From: Megalonaias nervosa
Taxonomy: Eukaryota; Mollusca; Bivalvia; Unionida; Unionidae
Assembly: GCA_016617855.1 (NCBI GenBank)
Contig: JAECUM010003733.1
Coordinates: 62,001 to 126,000 of the forward strand
DNA: 64,000 bases
Direction: 5' to 3'
Shown in pieces: positions 35,901 through 48,971 of this stretch. The translations under genes were made by a program, and so were the position numbers. Position 1 is the stretch's first letter; each line of letters starts with the position of its first letter. The notes beneath the pieces were generated by a model, which saw nothing but the letters and a program-made list of their open reading frames with translations, did not search any database and had not been told where the DNA came from.

Positions 35901-38900
35901 GTTTGTGCCTGTATCACAACAGCAGAATTTTTTATAGGTGGTAAACAAATTGGAATGAGGGTAAGAGGGAAAAGAAATGTCTAAACATGCACTTCCATTA
36001 AGGATTTGCATCTCCCAAAAGTATTAAAAAAATGCATCAAATTGCACCGTTTTCACTATTAAAAACTACTGGGCAAGCATGACCCAGGACCCCTTTAGCT
36101 CAATATGCCTTCAGCATGTATTCATGGCAGGTAATACATTATTAAAATCTATTTCATCTCAAAAAGCACTATTTGATGGGTGTTTTACATTTAGTAATCT
36201 AGTACACAGCAAAAGCAGTCATATGATTTGTAGCATCAACATGCAGGCATTCAGATGGATTAATTTAGATCATTTTCTGGTAGAAATTTTGTAGCATAAA
36301 TAATCAGAAAATGTTTTCAGAAAGAGCTGAAAGGAAATCACTTTTGTATCTTAACAGTTGACTGGATTGCTGTTTGTCAGGATTCATATATAGTTTTCTT
36401 GTTTGCACCTAGGTAAAGTATGGATCAAGCAGATGCTTTTGAGTGCCTCTTTACTTCCTGTCTTGGTATGTGGAACAGCATTCTTTATCAACTTCATTGC
36501 AATTTACTATCATGCATCAAGGGCCATTCCATTTGGAACAATGGTAAGTCCAGTATGCCTATAACCTTTAAAAAATATGTCCCCTTTCATCTTTTAATAT
36601 GCTGGCCATAAGGCAGAGTGTATTATGTTGCGATGTTGTCCATTCATCCATCTATCCAGCAATCTATTTTGAGTCCACACACTCAAGTAGATGGTTTACA
36701 CATGGAATATGGAGGAACCATACCAAATTTGGGGTCTGAAGATGAAAGGTGAAGGTCACCATGACTGAAAAAAGATAATGGTTTCCTCACAAAAACTGTT
36801 GTGCACCATTTAATGGTACCATACTGTATTATTTGCAGTTTAGGATAAAGAAGAACTATATCATATTTTTTGGGGTCAATGTGTCAACTTAAAGATTACT
36901 GAATGAAGAAACAGGGTTTGTGCACATTAACTTGAAGTTTTCACCTGTGGTTACCAAACTTCGTGAATGGCTTGCATCTGGGATAAGGAAGAACTCTATT
37001 CATGGTTAAAAGGTAAGACATCACTGACGCAAGAAAATGATTTCTACACAACTTCACTTGTACATAAGACATCACTGACGCAAGAAAAATGATTTCTACA
37101 CAACTTCACTTGTACGTCACATACCTGAATCAAACATTGTGGATGGCTTATCCTTGGTAAGAAAGAAGCTTGTTGATTTTGTGGTCTTCAGGTCAAATGT
37201 CAAGGTTGCTGAAGGAAGAAGAATGGTTGTGCATGAAAAATTCAGTTATCTGCATAGAGGACTTTTAAACACAAAAATCATCCAGATCTGTATTAGCGCT
37301 GTTCCAGTAAAACATATATCCCCCCGGGGAGAGCACTTCAAAAAAACTTCTGTAGGAGGTTGTGTTTAAAACTAATTTGATTCTGACAGTGGAAGGTTGA
37401 TTAGGAAAATCACTTCTGTTGTGGGTTGTGTTAACAAATGAGAAATCGCTGGTGGGGTAGTTAGAAAAAAAACACGAATATATATTTAAAATCTCATCAA
37501 ACCCCCCTCCTAGTGGTCTAAGGTGAATGAAACATTGGGTCAGAAAATGATGCCAGTACACGCGAGTGCACCTAATTTGTATGATCTCACGTACTTTTAA
37601 AACAGTGATACGCGTTCCGCAAATTACGTCAGTGTCGCGGATATAAAACGTGCTTTGCGCAGTATGCAATTTTTATTCAACTTTTAACTTTAAAAGTGCA
37701 TTTCGCGACGTAATTCGCACTGCCAGTAGCAGTATCGCAGCGTTTGATGTTAATCCAGATTCAGGAAGGCAAACGCTAAAATAGCTGGATACTTCGGTTC
37801 AACATGAATGGCTGTTAAAATAAATTTGATTGGTTCATTGGGCCCTGGAACAAGCATTTTATGGTAGTTTTAACCTTACTTTCATCATGGAAGTTTTACA
37901 AATGCGTGATTCAAGTAAGGGCCACACAGGAAACCAAAATGGCTGAATCACAACATGGTTTGTCGTCAGACGACGTTTTCTCTCGGCAAATACTGGCTGG
38001 TGATAGCTATGATGACACTGAATTTCATGTATATCAGTCTGTTGGACATTGGGAAAATGTCGCTGGAAGTACCAGTGTGTGATTTTGAGCCCAAAATTGA
38101 TGTTGAGTGCAAGTCCGATGTACGTGTTGCACTGTTGGATGGACAGGATGCCGGTTATATTTATTCAAGATATCCTTGTCTGAACAAGCAGACTATGGGA
38201 GTCGGACTTAAAACCCTAATATAGCATTATGGAAGAGAAAAAAATCTGGCATAAGAGGCAGCAAAGCACTGATTCAAGGAAGTGAATCTTTGGCAGAGTT
38301 CATGTTAGTGAAAACTTTTCTTTTTGGAACAGAGATATCAAAGAGAGAGTACCCATGGGGCCATACCTGTGAGATGTTGAAAATTGCACAACCATAAGGA
38401 ACAGAAACTTGTTCAAGCTAGTTATGCATATGCGTTTCAGACAGTAGGCAATTAAAGGGAGTTCTCAGCACAGAATAATACTCATACACAGAGGAGGAGG
38501 ATCATATTAAATTCAGAAACAATCAACAGATTAATGCTCATAGGGAACATCAGAGAATCCCCATACAACATAATTAAGTGTGTGTAAATCTCTAGTTGGC
38601 AGAACCACTATGGCAACAAAGAATAACAAGACTGACTTTCATATCATGCAAAAATATTACCAACTGAAGTACATGCTGTCTATGTGCAAAAATTGAATGA
38701 CATTAAACGTAAGAAACTGACTGAAATGTGTAAACTCAAAGCAAGATGGATAAAATATTTTGTCCTGTTTGTGTTCGGTTAATCTTATGTATATTTTGAG
38801 GATGTTGATATTTTCTGCAAACCTTTTGGCACTTAGTTCCAAGCCATCATTTGGTATTTGTATTACAAATTGGATTGCTATTATCTAGTACACAACATTT

Positions 38901-41900
38901 TGAAGCAGTTTAATTAACTAATGATGAAACTGATGAAAAAATACTTGATGTCATTCTGATATATGGATTCTTTACTACACTACTAATCTGTTCATCCTGA
39001 TTCTTTTTTACCATCTCCTTTAGTTTTACTGGTACCAATACTTTTAATAAAATTGTAACTTTTATTTTCTCACAATCTAAATATTTGTGATCATGTATTA
39101 TTGTCAAAAGGTAAAATGTGCTTAGTTTTGTTGTAAAATCTAAAACTATTAATTAGCAAGGGACTAAAGTAAAAAGTGGGTCAACTTCATGTGTGCAAAA
39201 GTTATTACCATATTACAGTGTTGTTAGAAACAACAGAATAGTTGTACAAGATGTATTCTGCAAAGTTATAGAACCAGCACTCCTATTGTAACCACATATT
39301 CCATTTAAATAATACTATCATTATTTCTGCATATTCCTATCAGTTTTTCCCAAGCGGTATTAATTTCCTGATCTGATGTTGTTCATTTCTTGTGCAGTTT
39401 TTACACATCAAGAATTCTCAGTATCATTAAAAAACAATGTAAGCTGTACCAAATGGAGTTGTTTGAGAAGAAATTCATTTTTTAACCCAAAAATCACTGA
39501 AGTTATGAGTCCTGGCATTAAAGTCTCACATTTAATAACATTTTAAGTTGCCATGATAGTAATTTAGGATGTAGCTGTTCTAATTGCACATTTGGTATAT
39601 TCAGATCTTGAATGTGATGGAAGAACATGGCTCCAAAATAAACACATCAATTTCAGAACCTGTTCATTGACTATGAATCTAGTATATAATCCGAATCCAA
39701 CTGAATTGTTAGAAAAAGTTTAATTCTTTTGACAACATCGTAATTAGCTGTCAGATATGGAGTAAGCCTATGGTCTTTCTGCCATCCCAACCAAGACCCC
39801 ACCACAAGCACGTGACCATGCCCAATGACATCACAGTAATAATCGCTATACAACTAGAGATGACATCTCTTTGAGTATTTTGATATCAGTAGAGTCTTAA
39901 CAGAGTGGAACAGTAAGAAAGAGTGACAGATATTTAAGTGTTGGGGAGATATTTAACAATGGCTATTCCTCCTGCCACCACTTTCTCACTGGAGATCACA
40001 CACACAAAACTTCGATTAAATCCTGAAATCCTGGCAGCATCCCTGCAGGGGAGATAACTTGACCGTTTTATTTGATTTTATTGGTCTGGTTATACCATGG
40101 TATTTCTGTTACTTGAACATTATCTTACAGTGTGTCCAGTCAACATGGTCGAAAAAGGCATACAACCATTGAGAGTTTGTTGAAGGACTCACATTACTAC
40201 AGATATGAAAGAATGAGAACCATACTATAAATCAGTGAAGATAAAATAGAATATACACCACTCCCTCGATAACTCGCGCACAACAGGGTCCACAAACATA
40301 GACCATGCTATAAGCGAGGGCACAAGTTACCGAGGGACCTCCAAAACTTGAAAAAAATCACTTGGACATCGAAAAAACAGCGGGGGGGGTGTGTCGGGGT
40401 TAGGGAACTTCACTGTTTAATGTTAATGACTGAATCCTCATTTTACATTCCTGTCGATAATAATTTTTAATAACTCACTTTTTCTAATGAAGTTATTCGT
40501 TATTCTGTTTAAATAACATTTATTTTCAAAATGTCCAACATGTGAAAGATCGTTCCAACTGGTTTCAACAACCATTACGTTTACACGAAAACGTGTGTAT
40601 TACGTCACTGCTTTTTGTTTTCTTGATGAGTCTAGTTCCCGGAGTGGTATGGCATTGTATCCTACCAAACTTGGAGTGAAAAGAGCATTGAACTAGACTA
40701 ACTGTTGATACACCACCAGACAAGATTCCTTTTGTTCAAAAAGCAAGCTAAATTTTCGTGAGACAATCATCTACGTCGAATCTCAATTTTTGTGCTGTTC
40801 AGTTAGTACATTATTGATATTGGGATTTCATTGGAAGTAATAATGAAACTTTTTATCATTCTTGAGGATATCTCAAAGTGCCAGTTCAAGAATTCTCTGA
40901 TACTCACTTGCCCACAATGGTCCGTATCTGTGAAACCAAGTTCTTTATTTTACGAAGTATAGTATTCTTTTCGCTTGGTTGCCATGCTATCTTTGATCAC
41001 AGTTACCAATGAGTCGGTTAATTTAAGGTAGTTTATGTTACATACACAATAACATTTATAACAGTGTTCACTTGATCAACTGAAGTGAGTTCACCTGACA
41101 TACGACTGGGGCAGCTAGATTTTAAGTTTGTAGGATTTTCGTGCCTTTTAACTTTTCTTTTATTTCACCTCCATTATTTGATTCAAAAGACATAATTAAC
41201 GTGATAATACAAAGGAGGCCAGCTTTTAATTCAGTGCAACAATGCAACAAATACTTCTGCAAGTCAGTTATCAAAACACGGTCGGCACCTAAATAGGTTC
41301 TCAGAGAAATGCTCGCGGACATATCTGTTACGGTACATTGACACATTTTACGTTTAATTACAAGAGGACACACTGCATTTATGATGATTACACTTAAAAG
41401 GAACTTGAAGATAGAACTAGAACACAAATTTCAATTGATAAAAAAATTATTTAATTTGTATTTATTTATTAAAGTACTGCCTCCACTCGGTGTAAGTGAC
41501 ATTTTCATTGATCAAAATTTCCTTACATATCGTTAATTGCGGTGTGCTAGGAATGTCACTTGGAAAGAAAATGTAAAAAAATTATATGACTTATTTTTAA
41601 ATTTGGTATTTCATAATGTTGATTAAAATTTCCAGGTCCTATCTACTGTTTTCGACGATAATACGAGCGATATATCAAAGTTTTTATAGCTAATTTTGGT
41701 CGTGATTTCCATAAAGTTCATAAAATAGGGATCTATTTTTATGGTAATTTCTGGTTTTCAAAAATGGGATCCACGCCTGACCCCACATTATAAGCGGGCT
41801 CGCGAGTTATCGAGGGAGTGGTGTACATGGTTTGACTGTCCCTGATTGGTTGATAATGGAAGTAAGATTTTAGTAAAAAGAATCTTTTGAGAGCTTGTCC

Positions 41901-44900
41901 TACTTGTAACTGAAAAAAGTCAGGGACATTGTTTTATTAACATAATTTCCGTCCCTTTACACTTTTTTACAGACCTGAGTTTGGAAGACTCATTACTGAA
42001 ATGAGCACCTGACTCTTTGGTGTAGTATTGAAAGCACACATTTCAAATTTGTGTAGATCCAGAAAATGGTGCAGCTGTTATAGTTTTCTTTTCACAAAAG
42101 CTGTCGTCATAGATGTGTCTATACTGATACAAATTTGATCATGAGCACTCAAAATTTTAAGTTATTGAATTTTAATATCATGGTGTTTGCACAGGTTTAC
42201 AGTGGGAACTGAATTAGTACAGTGAGTCTTGAACTCTTGTGTTTTGTGCAGAAACATGGAATCCAAGCAGAATATATCCAGAAATGTAGAGGTTTTCAAT
42301 CTTGGATTTAGTCTCCCTGTTGCATTTCACATTGATATGCATATTCACAAACGATTAGTATAGTAGTAGTAAAAGTAAGAGACAAATTTAGATACATGTC
42401 ATAAACATGACAAACGGTATGTGGGGGGACAAGATCATAAGAACAGGCTGGAATGGAGAAGTATAATAACAACAATAATGAGTAGAAGTGTGCCTCTTAT
42501 TTTTATGTGTGCAACATTATTTTCTCAGCTTCAGTAAGAAATTACATCAAAGGGAAGACAATAAAAGATGTACATTTAACTAAACCACGTGAATTTAGCT
42601 ACTCAAATCGATTTTAACCTTCTGGTTATATCTGTTCTGGTCTGTTTCTGTCCATTCTGGTGATTATGTCCACTGAATCAGTATGGTTGGAAAAAAATTT
42701 GGCTAATTTAAAGATTGAAAAATCTTTTGGCAGATTATGATTATGATTATACACTGTACTTCTGCCTGAGAGATGTGAATAATCTCATTTCTTGGTTTGC
42801 TGATTCTGGTTGTTGCTCAGTTCAAATGCATCATATTGAAAAACACTGGTGCATTCTCATACTTTGTTACAAATATTTATTACAGATGCACATCTCCAGA
42901 TGTCGGTGAATATAGCTTGAATAAGTTGTAACAGTTCTGGTTGGAACAATGGACATTGTTAGAGAAACTTTAAGTGAGCTAAAATGTAAACTTTTCGGCA
43001 GCATGTGATGCAGGATTGCTCAAGACTTCTCCATCTCATATGCTCACCATGAAAAATCCATTTGTACCAACTGATGATGACTTTTAGGTAACGGTCAGAA
43101 AGGCATAATTGACAGTATTCAAAGGTCTACAAAAATTACTGGAGTCAAAATTGATAAACTCATACAGCTGTGGCAAAAATGATGGACTAGTACCTTTGCT
43201 GCTGTTGCCACAGTTGATAAGTTGGTTGATTTAATATGGTTTGGTTTGTTTTTGGTTTTTTTTTTTTAACAGTATATTAGGAGGAGGAAGAACCCCAAAA
43301 GACCACCAACCCAAATTGGTTGATCTGTGACAAAAACTCACTCAGTGAGATGTGCAAGTGATCTGTAACAGCAAGCACCTTAGTACATTAGGGCACATGG
43401 AACCTCTGTTGATTTGATGTTTATCTCCAACAGCCAAAGTCATTTAGACATGAGATCTCCAGTTTTGGTAGATCATTATGGCCTTTACACCATTTTCAGA
43501 TGAAGAGAATCTATATATGGCAGCCAGTTTTACTGCTGAAGAAAATCCAAGTACTTTTGAGACACCAAACACCTCTTATGTAGAACCACTGATCTTCCAC
43601 AAGTAGCTGGCAACATTCTCATTTACACATTGGAGGCAGGTAATCACATGACAAGTATCTTGTACCACTCTGCCATGGAAGCCCCTCAGATCTGTATCAC
43701 AGGACAAGCATCTTATACTCTGCCATGAAAGCCCCTCAGACCATAGGTACAAGTCTCGTATGAAAGACTAGATGTGGGAGATGGAACCTATGACAACTGG
43801 ATTAAAAGTGCAGAATGTTACTGCGAGGCCATCAGTGATAATGCTGGTGCTGTTGACAATACAGTTAACTGCAATGACATTGATTTTATGAGTACTCTGT
43901 GAAAAAATGACTCCTTGACTTTCATCCATTTTTTAATATCTAATTTATGATATAAAAATGTTTGACTTGCTATATTTCTTATTTTTTAAAACTTTATATT
44001 AGTCTTGCAACAAGGCATAAAAATAAGACGTCGATAACTGAAGTATGTGTTCTTATAAGAAATGATATAGTGTAAAAGTAGGCAGAAATAATGCGACATC
44101 GCTTTCCCAGGCATTAATGATTTTTTCTGACAAATCATCTATTATAAGTTTACCAAAACATTTATTGAAAAAAATAATAACAAGGGAATCATAGCATCTG
44201 ACCACACATTTAAAGCAATACAAGATTTAACTATTATTCTAATCAAAAGCAGCATGCCTGAGAACAGAGAAAAATAGCAAAACATAGTGATCACTTTAGT
44301 AAACACAGTTTAGTAAGCATACAAATTCAAGATTTCTATATTAGAATAGAAATCCCTAATATAAAATCTATATTCATGGACATGAAATTAGTAGGTATTA
44401 AGGGGACTGATCAATGACATCTACAGATAATAAGCCACCAAGAAAATTTGTGATTTCACAGTATCAGAGACATACATCGCTGACAGACAAACAAAAGGAC
44501 AAAAGATTGATTATAATGAATGAATATAAATAAAAATATGCAGTAGATTATATGATCTTTAAAAATTAAGTAGATTACCTCCAGCCAGCTGTCATTTAAA
44601 ATTGCTTCTGTCCCCAACCCAATATTAGAATCGCTTCTACCACCCATTAACCCATAGCCGGAAATTAAGTAAAAAAGAAATATGCTTCTGTATGGGGCAG
44701 TGTTTTTCGATTAAAACATATCTGACGGTGGATCTTAATTTTTTTAAAATTGCTTCTGTTGTGGGTTGGTTGATTTTGAAAGTGCCTTCCCCCCCCCCCC
44801 CCAGGGGGTATATGTTTTACTGGAACAGCCCTTAGTTCAGGATCAGGTAGTGGCGAAGGAGGAATTAGGGTCCCACATTGAAATAAGCCATATAGTAATC

Positions 44901-47900
44901 ACCTTTTATGTCTGTCCATCAGACAGTCTCTATCCATTCATACTTCTTGTAAGAACCAAAGCTCAGTAACCTTTACACTTAATTGGCTACCATTTAGCAT
45001 ATGAATTGTCTATTACAGATGTGACATTTAGTGGTTTGGTTTATTTAGGTTTAATTCTGACAGAGTTATTATCCTTTTGAATTCCATTTTAGATTTCCAC
45101 TACTGTCCTATTGCCTTCCAGTCCTTAGTTCATTTTTGATATCATAGACCAGAACATTGTCACAGACCTAGTTGTAGCCATTATGAGCTTATGTAGCGCT
45201 AAACAGTTTCGTATGGCAGGTTGTGTGGTAAATTTATAATATCAGATGTGTGGACAAGTTATTCTGCAGTACTTCTTTCATTATTAGCAAAGGTATCATG
45301 AAAATCTGTTTGCCTATGATATGCCTAGTGGAACACAAGTTTTGAGCAGAAAAAAATTGTGCCATTTGAGTTTGAGATTGTATTAAGGTCACAGTTGTTA
45401 CGGATGGTAGTCCATCTAGGGCTAAATCTGCATAGGCACATGCCTAGCAATTTTGACTAAGTAATTTTACAGAAAAATGATCTGTTCAAGTTTACTTTTT
45501 AGTTTTGGGGGATTTTTTTGTATGTTTTTGTGTCATTTGATTGTCATTACCACAATTTTGTTTGGTACTGATCTGTAATGGGGTTGCAAATAAATTAGCA
45601 AAGTAACCAAAGGAAATGTTTGTTATGCAAAATATTTTACTTACACAGTTTCTTGATCTTTTTAGAAGCATTAAAATATATACATGCAGATAATCTTTGT
45701 TGAAGTTATTGACCTGTTTTATCTTGTAGTTAATACAGTGTATGACATAATCTCTTTAGCTCAAGTAGTCTTGCACTTTTTGATGGATTGCAAGTGACCT
45801 TCCCCAGGTCTTCTCAGTGTCTAGCTGTGGTGGCACTCCTTCATTTCTTTTCAGAGATAATTTGCACTCAAGCTTATAGTGTGGTCTATGTTTTTGGGCC
45901 CTGTTGTGCATGAGTTGTCGAGGGAGAAGTGTATCTAGATCATTATTGCTGAAAAATGGATGAAAATCAGTTCATTCTTTCAGACATGTTAAATTTTTTA
46001 ATGAACTATGCTTTTCTCAGTGCAGAGGTTTTTTTTTGCATCCATTTCCATTTGAAGTGATTGGCCTTTCTGGTGTTAATCCCATGTAATTTCTCCAATT
46101 AGGGCCCTTGGGCCCAACTGTTTTCAATTATTTAACAAACACTCATCTTTATATACTTGACTAGTGTAGGTTCCATTACTTGCACCTCTTTCTAAATATC
46201 TTCATTTTAGGTGGCTGTGACCTGCATATGTATATTTGTCATTCTTCCTCTTACACTGGTGGGAACCGTACTTGGGAGGAATCTAGCAGGTCAACCTAAC
46301 TACCCCTGTCGTATCAATGCAGTTCCAAGACCCATTCCGGAAAAGAAGTGGTAAGCTTATGGTTTTTATTATATATCTGCCAGTTGGTGGAGCTTGGTAT
46401 CTTTTTCGTTGTCCATCCATCCTAGGAGTCTTGGTGGTTAGATTTTTAGACTCCTGTTTGTCCATCCATCTGTCTGCTAGTTTATAATTTTTATTTTCAA
46501 ACAGTAACTCATATTGTGTACCATCTACAGTTAACAGACATTGTGGATGACTTTTATTTGGGGTGAGGAAGCAATGTATCAGTTTGGGGGTCAATGGTCA
46601 AGGTTACTGTGACTGAAAGAAGTGAAAAATGGTTTCTGCGTAATAACATTGGTTCTTACAGCACAAACCTAGACCAAACTTTGTGGCTGGCATGCATTTG
46701 GGATAAGAAAGAAGTCTTATTTTGATTTGGGGTAATTGGTAAAATGTTATAGTTATTGTGACCAAAAGAAAAATGGTTTCTGCATAAAAATTTCATTATG
46801 TACTTCAAAGTTTGTGGGCAACTTTTTTCACACTGGTAAAATGAAGCCTATTGATTTGGAGTTAAATGGTCAAAGATCTTGGTCAGTGTGACTGAAGGAA
46901 ACAATTTATAACTATAGAACATGTACAATTGATCTAAGCATAGGGAGTTCTTGCACTCAAGGTATAGAAAAGGATTATTAATTTAGGGGTCAAAGGTCAA
47001 GATCTTTATGGCTCAAAGAATAACATGTTTTGCAAAACAATGTTGGTTCTTGAGTAAGTTCCAAGATCATATTATGTGAAAGGCTTGCACTTGTGTAATT
47101 AAAAAAAACCAGCTTAGATTCTGGGAACTGAAGTTCAGAGGTTATGGTACATCAAATAAGAAAGTGATGTTTTCTGCACATTAGCTCAAAATCACATACC
47201 TGGACTATTGGTTCAGGTCATTGAGACCCATTGATCAGTAATCTGCAGTTGCCCGTCATCTACTAGTGCCTGCTTAAAGGACTGTTAGACATGGTATTAT
47301 AATATGCAGTTCATGGTAGTCTTATTTACTTATAATGCCTAACTGAAAGCAAATATGGCCTCTTTTTTTAAAAAAGATCAACCTTTAAGCAACATTTTGT
47401 TTCGAAAAACCATGTTTTAGAACTCAACTAAATTTGACAGAAATCATCGGGAATAAATGTTTTTTCAAGTTTTTACAAATAATGTATATTTACTGTTAAA
47501 AATTACAGCTATTATTAAGAATAAAAATCCATTAGATTGACTTAATACAAACCACTTGAGAGAATTTGACATAAAGTATCTATTAGCAAAGGGGGCTATT
47601 AAGTTTTACCGATGATGCAGATTTGTCATCGATTATGGCCAGTTTGACTAAAAATAGACAAATTTGAATGTGACTTCTAGAATTGGACCATATTTAACAT
47701 GAAATATCCAGCATGAAGGCCTTGAAATTGTTACAAATGATGCCAATTCACCATTACTTTTGGCCACAGTTACAAAACTAATGGTGAGTTAGATTCAGAA
47801 TATTTTGAGGTTGCAATATGGATCATTTTTGTGCTTTCTGTAAACATATTGGTATTGTAAATCCAAACACTGTCAGTTAGATTCATCTGGTAGACTGGTT

Positions 47901-48940
47901 AGTCCACAGAAAGTTCTGTTCATCTCATAACGGAAATAAACTGCATATTACAGCAGACATAGGTTTCTAAATTTTGTCAGTTCCTTTGTAAAGTTTTGTA
48001 AACATGGTAGCAAACACTGATCCTGATTTGTTTTCTTCAATCGGTGGGGTTATTTTTTTCCTTTGGCAATCTGATTTTCATTCCTCTCAAGATCACCAAT
48101 CTGGCTTACTGTCTGCAGATTAAGAGAAATCGGATCCTGGATGTAAATAAGTTATAATAAGGTGACTTTCCTTTACCTTATTGAAATAATGATTTTATTG
48201 AGAGGATACTTTGTTAAATGCACGGAATTTGTCTACACTTTACTGAAGGTTGCACTTTATCAGTAGCTGTTCATATCATCAATGAAGTGATTTTCATGTA
48301 AAAGGTTATTTTGTTCTATCATCAAGCACCAGTGAGTGACGTTCTTATTTTGAAGTTAGCTGCTACGCTTGTTAATAATGGTCATTCTGGAGTGTGTCAA
48401 GCTCAAAGTTATTTTTAGCACCTATATTTCAAAAAGAACATGAAGTTGAGAATGAAAATGTTTTTTGTCTGGTTTTTACTGTAAATATTCAGTATTCTAT
48501 ATATTTGTACCTTTTCTCTTTTCAGGTTTATGGAGCCAAGCATTATTATTGTTTTAGGTGGAGTTCTTCCATTTGGATCCATTTTCATTGAAATGTAAGT
48601 GGTTGTGAGGAGTTAAAATTACCAATTTGAGTACTTGTATTCATGTGATGAGACTGAAGCTGGTTTTTATACCACACGAACAAAAGCTGTTGAAAATTGT
48701 GGGATTTTATGGGGTGTTATTATCAGTCCAGATGTGGGGGGGGGTCTTGAATTCAAATGCTTTGCATAAGGACATGAAACCAAATGACGTGTAAATCAAT
48801 GCATGTGTTCTTTTCTGCAAATGAAAAGAACCCCAGACCTTACTGTCCAGTATCCCAGATTGTTTCATACACCATTTATCCAAAATTGTAGTGAAAATAA
48901 TCTGTCCTACTCTCTGTCTCTCTGGTCTTCTCTCTCTCTC

Positions 48941-48971
<31 letters not shown>

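Larger units (their letters stand above)
37296..44831. mobile_element. candidate 7.5 kb TIR element, TTA target site
   Basis: Left end gcgctgttccagtaaaacat (37296) then atatcccccc. Right end ggggg then tatatgttttactggaacag and ccc (to 44831), in inverted orientation. TTA flanks both sides (37293-37295 and 44832-44834). A 3-bp TWA duplication and such ends fit PIF/Harbinger. Subterminal motifs cttctgttgtgggttg occur on both sides (37414, 44752). No transposase is recognised, and two separate short elements cannot be excluded. Confidence 0.45.
36544..46210. other. intron 9 (9.7 kb): nested DNA transposons
   Basis: Contains E-type modules (36640-37270) with a 51-bp duplication, a possible 7.5 kb TIR element (37296-44831) with family D copy 3, a Tc1/mariner-type element and a LINE relic inside it, and a second scrap of the mariner-type end (45867-45932). 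44835-45860 shows nothing recognisable. Confidence 0.5.

Noticed and set aside
37265..37669. 134-codon minus-strand frame, the longest in the window
   Set aside because: It runs across repeat E, the inverted end and its C run, with no domain; it reads as chance.
41122..41427. 101-codon minus-strand frame inside the mariner-type element
   Set aside because: No DDE, helix-turn-helix or other transposase motif can be recognised, so it is not called as a transposase.
46283..46594. 103-codon minus-strand frame
   Set aside because: Antisense to TM9SF3 exon 10 and repeat E; a shadow.
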